A DNA stretch of 64,000 bases from Agrococcus sp. ARC_14 (GTDB taxonomy: Bacteria > Actinomycetota > Actinomycetes > Actinomycetales > Microbacteriaceae). A model generated the notes under the pieces. It saw only the letters and a list, made by a program, of their open reading frames with translations. It was not told the origin of the DNA and did not search any database. The stretch is from positions 1,674,001 through 1,738,000 of the forward strand of contig NZ_JAKUDO010000001.1 of NCBI RefSeq assembly GCF_022436485.1. The letters are read 5' to 3'. A program made the position numbers and the translations under genes. Positions 20,595 through 31,791 of the stretch are shown here, piece by piece. Within the stretch, counting starts at the first letter, position 1, and every line of letters starts with the position of its first letter.

Positions 20595-21358
20595 GCATGG
20601 AGGTGCGCGAGTCGGGGTTGGCGGATGCGCCGCCCGTGCTCCTGCTGCACGGCGGCGGTGTCGCCGGCTGGATGTGGCGCCCGACGCTCGCCGCCCTGCG
20701 CACCCCGGTGCGGGCCATCGTGCCGGACCTGCCCGGGCACGGTGCCAGCGCATCCGACGACTACCGGTCCCACGGCGAGACGGTCACGGAGCTCGAGCGG
20801 CTCCTCGAGCAGCGCGCTCCCGCGGGCGCGACCGTCGTCGGGTTCTCGCTCGGGGCGCAGCTCGCGGTGCTGCTGGCGGCCCGGCGGCCCGAGCTGGTCG
20901 CCGATGTCGTGGTGGTGAGCGCGCAGGCGAAGAGCATCGCGATGCCGCAGCTCACGCTCGCGATGCTGGCCGCCGCCGCACCCTTGGCCAAGTGGCGGCG
21001 GTTCGCGAGGCTGCAGGCGAAGGAGCTCTTCGTACCGGCGGCGCTCATGCCCGAGTACCTGGCAGACAGCGCGCGCATCACGAAGGCGACGCTGCTGGCG
21101 AGCGTGGGGGAGAACCTGCGGTTCACCGTGCCACCCGGATGGGCACGGTCGGGGGATGCGGGCCCCACGAGCCTCGTCGTGGTCGGCAGCCGCGAGCGGG
21201 CGCTCATGCGCGACTCCGCGCGGGTCCTGCACGAGAGCAGACCGGGCAGCGGGCTGCGGATCGTGGAGGGCGTCGGGCACGGGCTGCCGCTGCAGCGGCC
21301 CGACGACCTGGCGCGCCTGATCGATCAGCGCCTGGCACGCACTCATCCCAGCGGATGA
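20591..21358 (+). CDS. Alpha/beta-fold hydrolase
   Basis: 255-residue alpha/beta hydrolase. The oxyanion region is PVLLLHGGGVAGWMW, the nucleophile elbow is GFSLGAQLAVLLA (GxSxG), and the catalytic His is in IVEGVGHGLPLQRPDDL. An Asp candidate is not obvious by eye. The GTG start overlaps the response regulator stop (GTGA); an ATG two codons later is also possible. Co-transcription with the two-component genes is likely. The substrate is unknown. Confidence 0.88.
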   Translation: MSMEVRESGLADAPPVLLLHGGGVAGWMWRPTLAALRTPVRAIVPDLPGHGASASDDYRSHGETVTELERLLEQRAPAGATVVGFSLGAQLAVLLAARRPELVADVVVVSAQAKSIAMPQLTLAMLAAAAPLAKWRRFARLQAKELFVPAALMPEYLADSARITKATLLASVGENLRFTVPPGWARSGDAGPTSLVVVGSRERALMRDSARVLHESRPGSGLRIVEGVGHGLPLQRPDDLARLIDQRLARTHPSG

Positions 21359-21415
21359 CGCCGGCTCCGACCACCGCCTGACGCGCGCGCCGCCGCGCAT
21401 CCGTTGACTGGATGC

Positions 21416-22144
21416 ATGCACAGCAACGCACTCATCCTCCGCGACGTCTCCAAGCGCTACGGCACCGGTGGCGCCACCGTCGCGGCCCTCGACGGCATCG
21501 ACCTCGAGATCGCACCCGGCACCCTGACCGCCGTCATGGGGCCCTCCGGCTCCGGCAAGTCGACCCTGCTGCACCTCGCCGCAGGGCTCGACGCCCCGAC
21601 CTCCGGCGACGTCGTGATCGGCGGCACCTCGGTCGTCGGGCTCGACGACGATGCGCTCACGGCGCTGCGCCGCGAGCAGGTCGGCGTGGTCTTCCAGTCG
21701 TTCAACCTGGTGCCGAGCCTCACCGCGCTCGAGAACGTCGAGCTGCCCGCGTTGCTCGCCGGGCGCGCACCGGATCGCGAGCGCATCGCGGCGCTGCTCG
21801 ACGACCTGGGCGTCGCGGGTCTCGAGGCGCGCAGACCGCACGAGCTCTCCGGCGGCCAGCAGCAGCGCTTCGCGATCGCACGCGCCCTCGCGCAGCGGCC
21901 CGCCGTCGTGCTGGCAGACGAGCCCACCGGCGCACTCGACACTGCCACCTCGATCGAGGTGCAGGAGATCCTCGTGCGGCAGGCTGCGGCAGGCCAGGCG
22001 ATCGTGGTCGTGACCCACGACCCTGCGGTCGCGGCTCGCGCCGAGCGCATCGTGCTGCTGCGCGACGGGCGCATCGACGGCGACCTGCCGGCGGCCGATG
22101 CCGCGTCGATCGCCCAGCGGATGCTGCAGGCGGCCGCCCGATGA
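21416..22144 (+). CDS. ABC transporter ATP-binding protein (MacB/LolD type)
   Basis: 242-residue ATPase. Walker A is GPSGSGKSTLLHLAAG, the Q loop is FQSFNLVPSLTALEN, the signature is LSGGQQQRFAIARALAQ, and Walker B is VVLADEPTGALDT, followed by the H loop VTHDPA. The profile is that of the MacB/LolD/BceA group that pairs with FtsX-like permeases. ATG at 21416 is preferred; an in-frame TTG at 21404 is possible. Overlaps the permease gene by 4 nt. Confidence 0.94.
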   Translation: MHSNALILRDVSKRYGTGGATVAALDGIDLEIAPGTLTAVMGPSGSGKSTLLHLAAGLDAPTSGDVVIGGTSVVGLDDDALTALRREQVGVVFQSFNLVPSLTALENVELPALLAGRAPDRERIAALLDDLGVAGLEARRPHELSGGQQQRFAIARALAQRPAVVLADEPTGALDTATSIEVQEILVRQAAAGQAIVVVTHDPAVAARAERIVLLRDGRIDGDLPAADAASIAQRMLQAAAR

Positions 22145-23580
22145 GCACGGTCACGCTCAGCGCACCGGCAGCCGCCGGCACGAGGCAGCGCGCCGACGGC
22201 GCATCGCGCACCGGCCAGGGGCTCGCCTTCGCCGTCTCGTTGCTCGCCGCGGCCTTCGGCACGGCGCTGGCGACGCTCATGGAGCACGCCGCTCGCGCGC
22301 TCTACGGCGAGGAGATGATCGCCGGCAGCCCCACCGCACGCATCATGCTCGCGATCGCCGGAGTGCTGCTCATCGGCGTCTCGGTCGTGGTCGGCGCCAT
22401 CGTCGCCCGCCAGGCGTTCACCGGAGCGGTCGAGGACCTGCGAGGCGAGATCGCGCTCCGGCGGCTGCTGGGCGCCTCATCGCGCGGCGAGCGACGCCGC
22501 GTGCTGCGCGGATTCGTGCTCGTCGGCATCGTCGGCGCCGTCGCAGGCTGGCTCGCTGGGGTGCTCGTCGCGCTTCCCGTCAGCGCCCTCATCAGCTCGC
22601 TGGGGGAGGGCTTCGAGCTGCAGGCGATGCCCATCGTCGAGCCGTGGGCGATCGTGCCAGCGCTCGCCGTCGCGGCAGCCGCCGTGCTCTCGGCGTCGCT
22701 CGCGACCCGCGATGTGCTCGCGGTCTCGCCGCTCGAGGCCCTCCGCGGCGCCGACGTCGACGTCGAGACGACGGCTCCCCGCCGCCGCACCGGTGGGATC
22801 GTCACGCTCGGCATCGGTGCCGCCCTCCTGGCCGCGTCGGTCGCGCTCTCGATCCTCTCGCCGCTCGCGGTGCTCGTCGGCTTCGCCGGTGGCGTCGTCA
22901 GCGTCGCGGGCATCATCGCGCTCGCACCCGCCATCGTGCCGCCGCTCGTCGTGATCGCCTCGCGGGCATTCGGTCGGGGCGTGCCGGCCCGTGCCGCCGC
23001 GGGCACCCTGGCGACGCATCCGGGCCGCACCTCGGCCCTCGTGCTCTCGCTCTTCGCCGGCGCCGCGGTCGTGACGATGATGATCACCGCCGGCTCGTCG
23101 CTGACGACCGCCGTCGTCACCATGGAGCGGAGCCCCGAGTTCCAGCAGGAGCTGCGTTCGGTCTACGAGGGCGTGACGACCGTGATCACCGCGATCGTCG
23201 GGTTCTCCGCCGTGCTCGCGGTGCTCGGCTTCGTCGCCGCGATGCTGCTGTCGGTGCGGCGCCGCACGCGCGAGATCGGCCTGCTGCGCATGCTCGGGCT
23301 GCGCCGCGGCCAGACCCGCACCATGCTGCTCGCGGAGGCCGGCGCCATCATGGTGGTCGCCGTGCTGACGGGCTTCGGGATGGGCGTGCTCTACGGCTGG
23401 ATCGGCACGCAGTCGATGGTCGCGTCGGTCGCCGGTGTCGTCTCCACCGCGCCCGTGATCCCCTGGGGGCTGCCGGTCGCGCTGGTCGTCGGAGGCCTGC
23501 TGGTCGCCCTCGCGGCCAGCCTTCCCGCGGGCGTGCGCGCCGCATCCGTGCCCCCGTTGGCGGCGATCGCGGGCGACTGA
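22141..23580 (+). CDS. FtsX-like ABC transporter permease
   Basis: 479-residue permease with two FtsX repeats. About eight transmembrane helices are visible: one N-terminal helix, a helix pair near residues 60-85, two more to about 190, and a second half with the same layout. Conserved loops are ALRRLLGASSRGERRRVLRG and RRRTREIGLLRMLGLRRGQTRTML. The second repeat lacks a large extracellular domain, unlike MacB. Together with the ATPase it probably forms a BceAB-like or drug/peptide exporter. Its stop is followed by two strong hairpins. Confidence 0.92.
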   Translation: MSTVTLSAPAAAGTRQRADGASRTGQGLAFAVSLLAAAFGTALATLMEHAARALYGEEMIAGSPTARIMLAIAGVLLIGVSVVVGAIVARQAFTGAVEDLRGEIALRRLLGASSRGERRRVLRGFVLVGIVGAVAGWLAGVLVALPVSALISSLGEGFELQAMPIVEPWAIVPALAVAAAAVLSASLATRDVLAVSPLEALRGADVDVETTAPRRRTGGIVTLGIGAALLAASVALSILSPLAVLVGFAGGVVSVAGIIALAPAIVPPLVVIASRAFGRGVPARAAAGTLATHPGRTSALVLSLFAGAAVVTMMITAGSSLTTAVVTMERSPEFQQELRSVYEGVTTVITAIVGFSAVLAVLGFVAAMLLSVRRRTREIGLLRMLGLRRGQTRTMLLAEAGAIMVVAVLTGFGMGVLYGWIGTQSMVASVAGVVSTAPVIPWGLPVALVVGGLLVALAASLPAGVRAASVPPLAAIAGD

Positions 23581-23591
23581 GCTCGCTGATT

Positions 23592-23653
23592 CCGAGGCCC
23601 GAGGACGGGCCTCGGCGCTGGGGTCGCGGCGGAGGTCCGAAAGGACCTCCGCC
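23592..23653 (+). terminator. Two tandem perfect hairpins after the ABC operon
   Basis: The first stem has 10 bp (CCGAGGCCCG at 23592-23601 with 23606-23615, loop agga). The second has 11 bp (GGCGGAGGTCC at 23628-23638 with 23643-23653), closed by a GAAA tetraloop. Both lie between the permease stop and the leuA promoter. At least one should terminate the ABC operon; the GAAA loop adds stability. Confidence 0.7.
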
Positions 23654-23674
23654 CTCAGCTCCACCGCGCGGGTG

Positions 23675-25561
<1,887 letters not shown>

Positions 25562-25562
25562 C

Positions 25563-25596
25563 GGTGCCGACCTACCGAGATGCCGACCTACCGTGA
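25563..25596 (+). repeat. Tandem 17-bp micro-duplication at the recO start
   Basis: The start of recO, TGCCGACCTACCG, occurs twice, at 25564 and 25581, with the second copy in the coding sequence. The first copy begins GTG and would give a short dead-end frame. The repeat offset is not a multiple of three, so only the ATG at 25580 gives RecO. Confidence 0.7.
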
Positions 25597-26311
25597 CGAG
25601 GGCGTGGTCCTCCGCACCCACTCGCTGGGCGAGGCCGACCGCATCGTCACGCTGCTGACGCGCGAGCACGGCAAGGTGCGCGCCGTCGCCCGCGGCGTGC
25701 GGCGCACCTCGTCTCGGTTCGGCGGTCGCCTCGAGCCGTTCATGGTCGCCGACCTGCAGCTCGCGGTGGGCCGCAGCCTCGACATCGTCACGCAGGCGGT
25801 GACGCTGGGCTCCTACGCGCCGGTGATCGTGGCCGACTATCGGGCCTACACGGCGGCGAGCGCGATGGTCGAGGCCGCAGACCGGCTCACCGACGAGGAC
25901 GCCTCCCGCCAGCAGTACCTGCTGCTGGTGGGGGCGCTCCGCAGCCTCGCGCGCTCCGAGCACGACCCCTCGCTCACCCTCGACTCCTATCTGCTGCGCG
26001 CGCTCTCGATCGCCGGCTGGGCGCCCTCGTTCGGCGACTGCGCCGTCACGGGCGAGCCCGGTCCGCACCGCGCCTTCGTGCCGCAGCTCGGCGGCATGGT
26101 CGCCGAGCAGTCGGCACCGCCGGGGGCGATGCGCATCGACGAGCCGACCCTCGACCTGCTCGGGGCGCTCCTGACGGGCGACTGGCCGGCCGCCGAGGCG
26201 ACGCACGAGGGTGTGCGCAAACGCGCATCCGGTGCCGTCGCGGCCTATGTGCAGTGGCACCTCGAGCGCGGCCTGCGCAGCCTCCAGCACGTCGATCGGG
26301 GGCCTCAGTGA
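25580..26311 (+). CDS. recO: DNA repair protein RecO
   Basis: 243-residue RecFOR-pathway protein that loads RecA and anneals DNA. It has the N-terminal OB fold ([20 protein letters not shown] and [19 protein letters not shown]) and a helical C-terminal half. The zinc ribbon of many RecO proteins, CxxC...CxxC around GPHRAF, is degenerate: only the first Cys remains ([14 protein letters not shown]), and the second pair is replaced by AEQS. ATG at 25580 lies inside a tandem micro-duplication. Overlaps uppS by 4 nt. Confidence 0.95.
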   Translation: MPTYRDEGVVLRTHSLGEADRIVTLLTREHGKVRAVARGVRRTSSRFGGRLEPFMVADLQLAVGRSLDIVTQAVTLGSYAPVIVADYRAYTAASAMVEAADRLTDEDASRQQYLLLVGALRSLARSEHDPSLTLDSYLLRALSIAGWAPSFGDCAVTGEPGPHRAFVPQLGGMVAEQSAPPGAMRIDEPTLDLLGALLTGDWPAAEATHEGVRKRASGAVAAYVQWHLERGLRSLQHVDRGPQ

Positions 26312-27102
26312 GCGACGATCGCGGCGGCGAGATCGAGCGGAAGCCGATCGACTGGACGGGCGAGCATCCGCCCGCCTACGAGCGCGGCACATTGCCGAAG
26401 CACGTCGCCATCATCATGGATGGCAACGGCCGCTGGGCGAACCAGCGCGGCCTGACGCGCACCCAGGGCCACGCCGCAGGTGAGGCTGTGCTGCTCGACG
26501 TCGTCGCCGGCGCGCTGCAGGTCGGCATCCAGCACCTGTCGGTCTACGCGTTCTCCACCGAGAACTGGAAGCGCAGTCCCGACGAGGTGCGCTACCTGAT
26601 GGGCTTCAACAAGGATGTGCTGCGCCGCCGCCGCGATCAGCTCGACGCCTGGGGCGTGCGCGTGCGCTGGGCGGGCAGGCGTCCGCGCCTGTGGCCGAGC
26701 GTCATCCGCGAGCTCGAGGAGGCCGAGCGCCGCACGGCAGCCAACAGCACCATGACGCTGCAGATGTGCGTCAACTATGGCGGCACGATGGAGATCTCGG
26801 ATGCGGTGCGCTCGATCGCCGCGGACGTCGCGTCCGGACGCCTCAAGCCCTCCGGCATCACCGACAAGCTCGTGCGCAGCCGCATGTACAACCCCGACGT
26901 GCCGGATGTCGACCTGTTCATCCGCTCCTCCGGCGAGCAGCGGATCTCGAACTTCCTGACCTATCAGGGCGCCTACGCCGAGATGGTCTTCCTCGACCGG
27001 CTGTGGCCCGACTTCACCAGGAACGACCTCTGGCACGCGCTCGACCTCTACACGGGCCGCGACCGCCGCTTCGGCGGCGCGGTCGACACCCCGACGCCGT
27101 AG
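26308..27102 (+). CDS. uppS: Isoprenyl (undecaprenyl) diphosphate synthase
   Basis: cis-prenyltransferase making the lipid carrier for cell-wall synthesis, 264 residues. The catalytic region is [20 protein letters not shown], with the Asp that starts elongation; the other signatures are [12 protein letters not shown] and the C-terminal [16 protein letters not shown]. The GTG at 26308 overlaps the recO stop (GTGA), giving tight coupling. The product chain length (decaprenyl or undecaprenyl) cannot be read from sequence alone. The stop is followed directly by the palindromic-repeat region. Confidence 0.95.
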   Translation: MSDDRGGEIERKPIDWTGEHPPAYERGTLPKHVAIIMDGNGRWANQRGLTRTQGHAAGEAVLLDVVAGALQVGIQHLSVYAFSTENWKRSPDEVRYLMGFNKDVLRRRRDQLDAWGVRVRWAGRRPRLWPSVIRELEEAERRTAANSTMTLQMCVNYGGTMEISDAVRSIAADVASGRLKPSGITDKLVRSRMYNPDVPDVDLFIRSSGEQRISNFLTYQGAYAEMVFLDRLWPDFTRNDLWHALDLYTGRDRRFGGAVDTPTP

Positions 27103-27232
27103 GTCGAACCCCCGCTCGTAGGTCGAGGAGGCCGCGGCCGCAGGCCGCTGCCGTCACGAGGCCGGATGCGTCGGCGTGCGCCCGGTCTCGTGACGCGTGC
27201 GGCTGCGCCGCGCGCTCCTCGACCTACGAGGC
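27098..27232. repeat. Inverted pair of palindromic repeats between uppS and a nucleotidyltransferase-like gene
   Basis: Copy one (27117-27161) runs from CGTAGGTCGAGGAG to GTCACGAGG. Copy two (27182-27228) is inverted, from CCGGTCTCGTGAC to CTCCTCGACCTACG. A third fragment (CGTAGGTCGA) is at 27098. The pair with a short spacer resembles a REP doublet. The stop codon of the minus-strand gene (27224-27226) lies inside copy two. Confidence 0.75.
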
Positions 27233-27835
27233 GGGCGCCGCCAACCGCTTCCGCCACGGGTGGTCGTCGGCGAGCCGGTCGGCCAGCCATGCGCGCGCCT
27301 CGTCGTCGAGCGCAGGCAGCACCTCGTCGAGCCACGCGACGTCGGCGTGCTCGGCGGCTGCGTAGGCCAGCACGATCTGCGGCTTGGCGTAGCGGATGCC
27401 CGCCTGCTCGGTGAGAGCGTCGGAGAGCGGCATCGTCACGGCGGTGTCGCGCCGGAAGCGCCACGTCTCGCCGTCGCTGGGGTCGAGCAGCACCTCGTAC
27501 TCCCACAGCGCGTAGGCGCTGCTGCGCAGCCAGATGCTGGAGGTGCCGATCGGCAGCACGTCGGAGTCGTGGGGGAGCAGGGGCTTCAGGGCGCCCTGGA
27601 AGGCGCACCACAGCTGCCACCGGCTGCCGAGCCAGCCGCGCAGCAGGCTGAGCTCGCTGCGCGGGATGACGATGTCTATGTCGCTGTGCGGCCGTGCGTG
27701 CTCCAGCGCGACGTCCACGGCCCATCCGCCACCGATCCACCAGGCTCCGGAGTAGCCCTCGAGCAGCTCAGCCGCGTCGGCCGGCCAGCGCTCGGCCCAG
27801 GCACCGTAGAGCTCTCGCTGCTCCTCGCTCTGCAT
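27224..27835 (-). CDS. Nucleotidyltransferase-like domain protein
   Basis: 203-residue protein with an N-terminal nucleotidyltransferase signature: GAWWIGGGWAVDVALEHARPHSDIDIVIPRSEL, the GG...WA...DxD pattern found in aminoglycoside nucleotidyltransferases and related proteins. The rest (SSIWLRSSAYALWEYEVLLDPSDGETWRFRRD) fits the uncharacterised branch of this family. The ATG at 27835 has GAGGAGG upstream. A role in resistance is not supported by sequence alone. Isolated minus-strand gene between uppS and glyS. Confidence 0.8.
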   Translation of the reverse strand: MQSEEQRELYGAWAERWPADAAELLEGYSGAWWIGGGWAVDVALEHARPHSDIDIVIPRSELSLLRGWLGSRWQLWCAFQGALKPLLPHDSDVLPIGTSSIWLRSSAYALWEYEVLLDPSDGETWRFRRDTAVTMPLSDALTEQAGIRYAKPQIVLAYAAAEHADVAWLDEVLPALDDEARAWLADRLADDHPWRKRLAAPAS

Positions 27836-27955
27836 CTGCCCTCCTCGCCGAAGATCTGTGGCGCGCACGCCCAAGGCAGGAGCCTAGCCCAGCGTCCTAT
27901 GCCGGAGCACTCCACGGATGCGGGGCCGGGGGCCACGAGCACAGCCCAGGCTCGG

Positions 27956-27961
27956 TAGAAT
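27956..27961 (+). promoter_or_regulatory. -10 box for glyS
   Basis: TAGAAT, 57 nt upstream of the GTG of glyS, giving a leader of about 50 nt with AAGGAG before the start. No T-box is visible. Confidence 0.5.
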
Positions 27962-28018
27962 CGAAGTTCACGTGCCGCACCCCAGCCAGGGGCGCACGGC
28001 CGATCGCAAGGAGCTCCC

Positions 28019-29398
28019 GTGGTCCAGAACCGTCTCGATGCCGTCATCAACCTCGCGAAGCGCCGCGGCTTCGTGTTCCAGGCGGGCGAGATCTATGGCG
28101 GTTCCCGTTCCGCATGGGACTACGGCCCCCTCGGTGTGGCGCTGAAGGAGAACATCAAGCGCCAGTGGTGGAAGACCTTCGTGGAGGGCCGCGACGACAT
28201 GGTCGGCCTCGACTCGGCGATCATCCTGCCCACCCCTGTGTGGCACGCATCCGGTCACGTCGCGACGTTCACCGACCCGCTGGTCGAGTGCCTGCAGTGC
28301 CACAAGCGCCACCGCCAGGATCACCTGGAGGAGGCCTACGAGGCCAAGAAGGGCCGCGCCGCCGCCTCGATGGAGGACATCACCTGCCCCGATTGCGGCA
28401 CCACGGGCAAGTGGACGGAGCCGCAGCTCTTCTCGGGCCTGATGAAGACCAACCTCGGCCCGGTCGACAGCGATGCCGGCCTGCACTACCTGCGCCCGGA
28501 GACGGCGCAGGGCATCTTCACCAACTTCCTCAACGTCGTGACCGTCTCGCGCAAGAAGCCGCCGTTCGGCATCGGCCAGGTCGGCAAGGCGTTCCGCAAC
28601 GAGATCACGCCCGGCAACTTCATCTTCCGCACGCGCGAGTTCGAGCAGATGGAGATCGAGTTCTTCACCCGCCCGGAAGAGGCGCCCGAGTGGTTCGACA
28701 GGTGGGTCGAGGCGTGCTGGGCATGGTTCCTCGACCTGGGCATCGACGAGGGCAACATGCGCCGCTTCGACGTGCCCGAGGACGAGCGCGCGCACTACTC
28801 GGCCGGCACGATCGACTTCGAGTACCGCTTCGGCTTCCAGGGCTCCGAGTGGGGCGAGCTCATGGGCGTCGCGAACCGCACCGACTTCGACCTCTCGGCG
28901 CACTCGAAGGGGTCCGGCAAGGATCTCGTCTACTTCGACCAGGCATCCGGCGAGAAGTACACGCCCTACGTGATCGAGCCGTCCTTCGGTCTCACGCGCA
29001 GCATGATGGCGTTCTTGGTCGACGCCTACGACGAGGAGGAGGTGCCGAACGCGAAGGGCGGCACCGACACCCGCACCGTGCTGCACCTCGACGCGCGCCT
29101 CGCGCCAGTCAAGGTCGCGGTGCTCCCGCTCAGCCGCAACGAGCAGCTCTCGCCGCTCGCACGCGGCATCGCCGACCGCCTCCGCAAGCACTGGGCGATC
29201 GACTTCGACGACGCGGGCGCGATCGGCCGCCGCTACCGTCGGCAGGATGAGGTGGGCACGCCCTATTGCGTCACGGTCGACTTCGAGTCCCTCGAGGACG
29301 GCGCCGTGACGGTGCGCGAGCGCGACTCGATGCAGCAGACGCGCGTGCAGGTCGACGCGCTCGAGGCGCACCTGGCGCAGGGGCTGCTCGGAGCGTGA
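28019..29398 (+). CDS. glyS: Glycine--tRNA ligase (dimeric type)
   Basis: Class II synthetase charging tRNA-Gly, 459 residues, alpha2 type. Motif 1 region starts [16 protein letters not shown]. Zinc-binding cysteines are intact (CLQCHKRH near residue 90 and CPDCGT near 123). Motif 2 is [21 protein letters not shown] and motif 3 is [15 protein letters not shown]. The GTG at 28019 has AAGGAG upstream. It heads glyS-dusB-dgt-dnaG, which is closely spaced. Confidence 0.97.
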   Translation: MVQNRLDAVINLAKRRGFVFQAGEIYGGSRSAWDYGPLGVALKENIKRQWWKTFVEGRDDMVGLDSAIILPTPVWHASGHVATFTDPLVECLQCHKRHRQDHLEEAYEAKKGRAAASMEDITCPDCGTTGKWTEPQLFSGLMKTNLGPVDSDAGLHYLRPETAQGIFTNFLNVVTVSRKKPPFGIGQVGKAFRNEITPGNFIFRTREFEQMEIEFFTRPEEAPEWFDRWVEACWAWFLDLGIDEGNMRRFDVPEDERAHYSAGTIDFEYRFGFQGSEWGELMGVANRTDFDLSAHSKGSGKDLVYFDQASGEKYTPYVIEPSFGLTRSMMAFLVDAYDEEEVPNAKGGTDTRTVLHLDARLAPVKVAVLPLSRNEQLSPLARGIADRLRKHWAIDFDDAGAIGRRYRRQDEVGTPYCVTVDFESLEDGAVTVRERDSMQQTRVQVDALEAHLAQGLLGA

Positions 29399-29400
29399 CC

Positions 29401-30549
29401 GTGGGGACGAGCACGACACCGGCGCTGTCGATCGGGCCGATCGCCCTCGACACGCCTGTCGTGCTCGCGCCCATGGCAGGCATCACGAACACGGCGTTCC
29501 GCCGGCTGTGCCGCGAGTACGGCGCCGGCCTCTACGTCAGCGAGATGATCACCACCCGCGCGCTCGTCGAGCGCACGCCGGAGACGATGCGGCTCATCAG
29601 CCACCACCCGTCCGAGGCGCTGCGCTCGGTGCAGCTCTACGGCGTCGACCCCAAGACGGTCGAGCAGGCGGTGGCGATCCTCGTCGACGAGGATCGCGCC
29701 GACCACATCGACCTCAACTTCGGCTGCCCGGTGCCGAAGGTCACGCGACGAGGCGGCGGCTCGGCGCTGCCCTGGAAGCGCGACCTGTTCGCCGCGATCG
29801 TGCAGCGAGCGGTGCAGCGCGCTGGCGACATCCCCGTCACCGTCAAGATGCGCAAGGGCATCGACGACGAGCACCTCACCTACCTCGACGCCGGACGCAT
29901 CGCAGAGGATGCCGGGGTCGCGGCGGTCGCGCTGCACGGCCGCACCGCCGCGCAGCACTACTCCGGCACCGCCGATTGGGACGCGATCGCGAAGCTCAAG
30001 GAGCACGTGACGTCGATCCCGGTGCTCGGCAACGGCGACATCTGGCAGGCGGAGGATGCGCTGCGCATGATGGAGCAGACCGGCGTCGATGGCGTCGTGG
30101 TCGGCCGCGGCTGCCTGGGTCGGCCGTGGCTGTTCGGCGACCTCGCCGCCGCATTCGCGGGCAGCGACGCGCGGCACCGGCCGAACCTGGGACAGGTGGC
30201 GGATGCGTTCCGTCGGCACGCCGAGCTGCTGGTCGAGTTCTTCGACGAGGAGGATCGCGCCTGCCGCGACATCCGCAAGCACGTCGCCTGGTACTTCAAG
30301 GGCTACCCGATCGGCGGTGACGCACGCCGCGCGCTCGCGGCCGTCGAGTCGCTCGCGCAGCTCGACGAGCTGCTGGGTGCGCTCGACCATGCCTCGCCCT
30401 ATGACGCAGCGGGCGTCGAGGGCCAGCGCGGTCGTGCCGGCAGCCCGCGCAAGCCCGCACTGCCCGACGGCTGGCTCGACAGCCCAGAGCTCAGCCCCGC
30501 CCAGCGCGAGGCGCTGATCGAGGACGAGAGCGATACCCGTGGAGGCTGA
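29401..30549 (+). CDS. dusB: tRNA-dihydrouridine synthase B
   Basis: FMN enzyme reducing uridines in the tRNA D loop, 382 residues. The N-terminus has PVVLAPMAGITNTAFRRLCREYG. The catalytic Cys is in NFGCPVPKVTRRGGGSAL (about residue 108). FMN-phosphate binding is VLGNGDIWQAEDAL and VVVGRGCLGRPWLF. GTG at 29401 is preferred because GGAG ends 7 nt upstream; a GTG at 29395 overlapping the glyS stop is possible. Its 3' end overlaps dgt by 11 nt. Confidence 0.95.
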   Translation: MGTSTTPALSIGPIALDTPVVLAPMAGITNTAFRRLCREYGAGLYVSEMITTRALVERTPETMRLISHHPSEALRSVQLYGVDPKTVEQAVAILVDEDRADHIDLNFGCPVPKVTRRGGGSALPWKRDLFAAIVQRAVQRAGDIPVTVKMRKGIDDEHLTYLDAGRIAEDAGVAAVALHGRTAAQHYSGTADWDAIAKLKEHVTSIPVLGNGDIWQAEDALRMMEQTGVDGVVVGRGCLGRPWLFGDLAAAFAGSDARHRPNLGQVADAFRRHAELLVEFFDEEDRACRDIRKHVAWYFKGYPIGGDARRALAAVESLAQLDELLGALDHASPYDAAGVEGQRGRAGSPRKPALPDGWLDSPELSPAQREALIEDESDTRGG

Positions 30550-31780
30550 CGCGCGCGGCTACGGCGAGCACGACACCGAGCGCCGGCTGCCGGAGGTGCA
30601 CCGCTCGGCGCGCACCGACTTCGCCCGCGATCGCGCACGGCTGCTGCACTCGAGCGCCTTCCGTCGGCTCGGCCAGAAGACCCAGGTGCTCTCGCCGACG
30701 CTCGGCTTCGACGACTCCCGCACCCGCCTGACGCACTCGCTCGAGGTCGCGCAGATCGGCCGCGAGATCGCCGTCGAGCTCGGCCTCGACCCCGATGTCG
30801 TCGACACCGCGTGCCTCGCCCACGACATCGGGCATCCGCCCTTCGGTCACAACGGCGAGAAGGGCCTCAACGAGTGGGCGCTCACGATCGGCGGCTTCGA
30901 GGGCAACGCCCAGACGCTGCGCGTCATCACCCGGCTCGAGCCCAAGGTCATCCGCGAGCAGCCGTACGGCCTCAACCTGACGCGTGCGAGCGTCGACGCG
31001 GCCTGCAAGTACCCCTGGCCCTCCGCATCCGACGTCCATGATGCATCCGGCCGGGTCAAGTTCGGCTTCTACGCCGCCGACCGCGAGGCCTTCGAGTGGA
31101 TGCGCGAGGGCGCCCCGGAGGGCAGGCCCAGCATCGAGGCGCAGACGATGGATCTCGCCGACGACATCGCCTACTCGGTGCACGACTTCGAGGATGCCGT
31201 GGTGGGCGGCTACGTGGATGTCGCGAAGCTGCAGAGCCGCGTCGGCCACGACGAGCTGGTCTCGATGATGCTCACCTGGGTCGGCCCCGAGTTCACGCGC
31301 GACGACCTGCTGGCCGCCTTCGATCGGCTCGACGACCTCGAGACCTGGCTGCGCTCCTTCGACGGCTCGCGCGCCGACCACGCGCGGCTCAAGAACCTCA
31401 CGTCGAAGCTCATCGGCCGGTTCGCGAACGCCGCGGTGCAGCGCACGCGCGAGGGGCACGACGGGCCGCTCGTGCGCTTCGGCGGCACGGTGCAGGTGCC
31501 ACGCGAGGTGCGCGCCGAGATCGCGGTGCTGAAGGGCACGGCGGCGAGCTTCATCCTTGCCGAGCGGCGTCAGCCGATCTACGCAAGCCAACGCCGAGTG
31601 CTGCAGGAGCTGGCCGACGCGCTGCTGCGCATCGGCCCTGCGGCGCTCGACCGCGCCTACGCCGACGACTGGGCGACTGCCGCCGACGAGGCCGCCCAGG
31701 CGCGCGTCGTGGTCGACCAGGTCGCGAGCCTCACCGACCGCGGCGCGTTCGCGTGGCACGAGCGCTTCGTCGGGGACTGA
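30539..31780 (+). CDS. dgt: Deoxyguanosinetriphosphate triphosphohydrolase-like protein
   Basis: HD-domain dNTPase that removes triphosphate from deoxynucleotides, 413 residues. The HD motifs are RLTHSLEVAQ (His near 65) and LAHDIGHPPFGHNGE (His-Asp near 94). The metal site is completed by DLADDIAYSVHDFED. GTG at 30539 overlaps dusB. Its neighbour dnaG follows after 11 bp. The dgt-dnaG pair is conserved in actinobacteria and links nucleotide pool control with primer synthesis. Confidence 0.95.
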   Translation: MEADARGYGEHDTERRLPEVHRSARTDFARDRARLLHSSAFRRLGQKTQVLSPTLGFDDSRTRLTHSLEVAQIGREIAVELGLDPDVVDTACLAHDIGHPPFGHNGEKGLNEWALTIGGFEGNAQTLRVITRLEPKVIREQPYGLNLTRASVDAACKYPWPSASDVHDASGRVKFGFYAADREAFEWMREGAPEGRPSIEAQTMDLADDIAYSVHDFEDAVVGGYVDVAKLQSRVGHDELVSMMLTWVGPEFTRDDLLAAFDRLDDLETWLRSFDGSRADHARLKNLTSKLIGRFANAAVQRTREGHDGPLVRFGGTVQVPREVRAEIAVLKGTAASFILAERRQPIYASQRRVLQELADALLRIGPAALDRAYADDWATAADEAAQARVVVDQVASLTDRGAFAWHERFVGD

Positions 31781-31791
31781 GGGGGCTTTCG

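Noticed and set aside
27836..28018. T-box or other riboswitch before glyS
   Set aside because: No T-box specifier loop or TGGNACC-type antiterminator sequence is visible; only a -10 box and a short leader.
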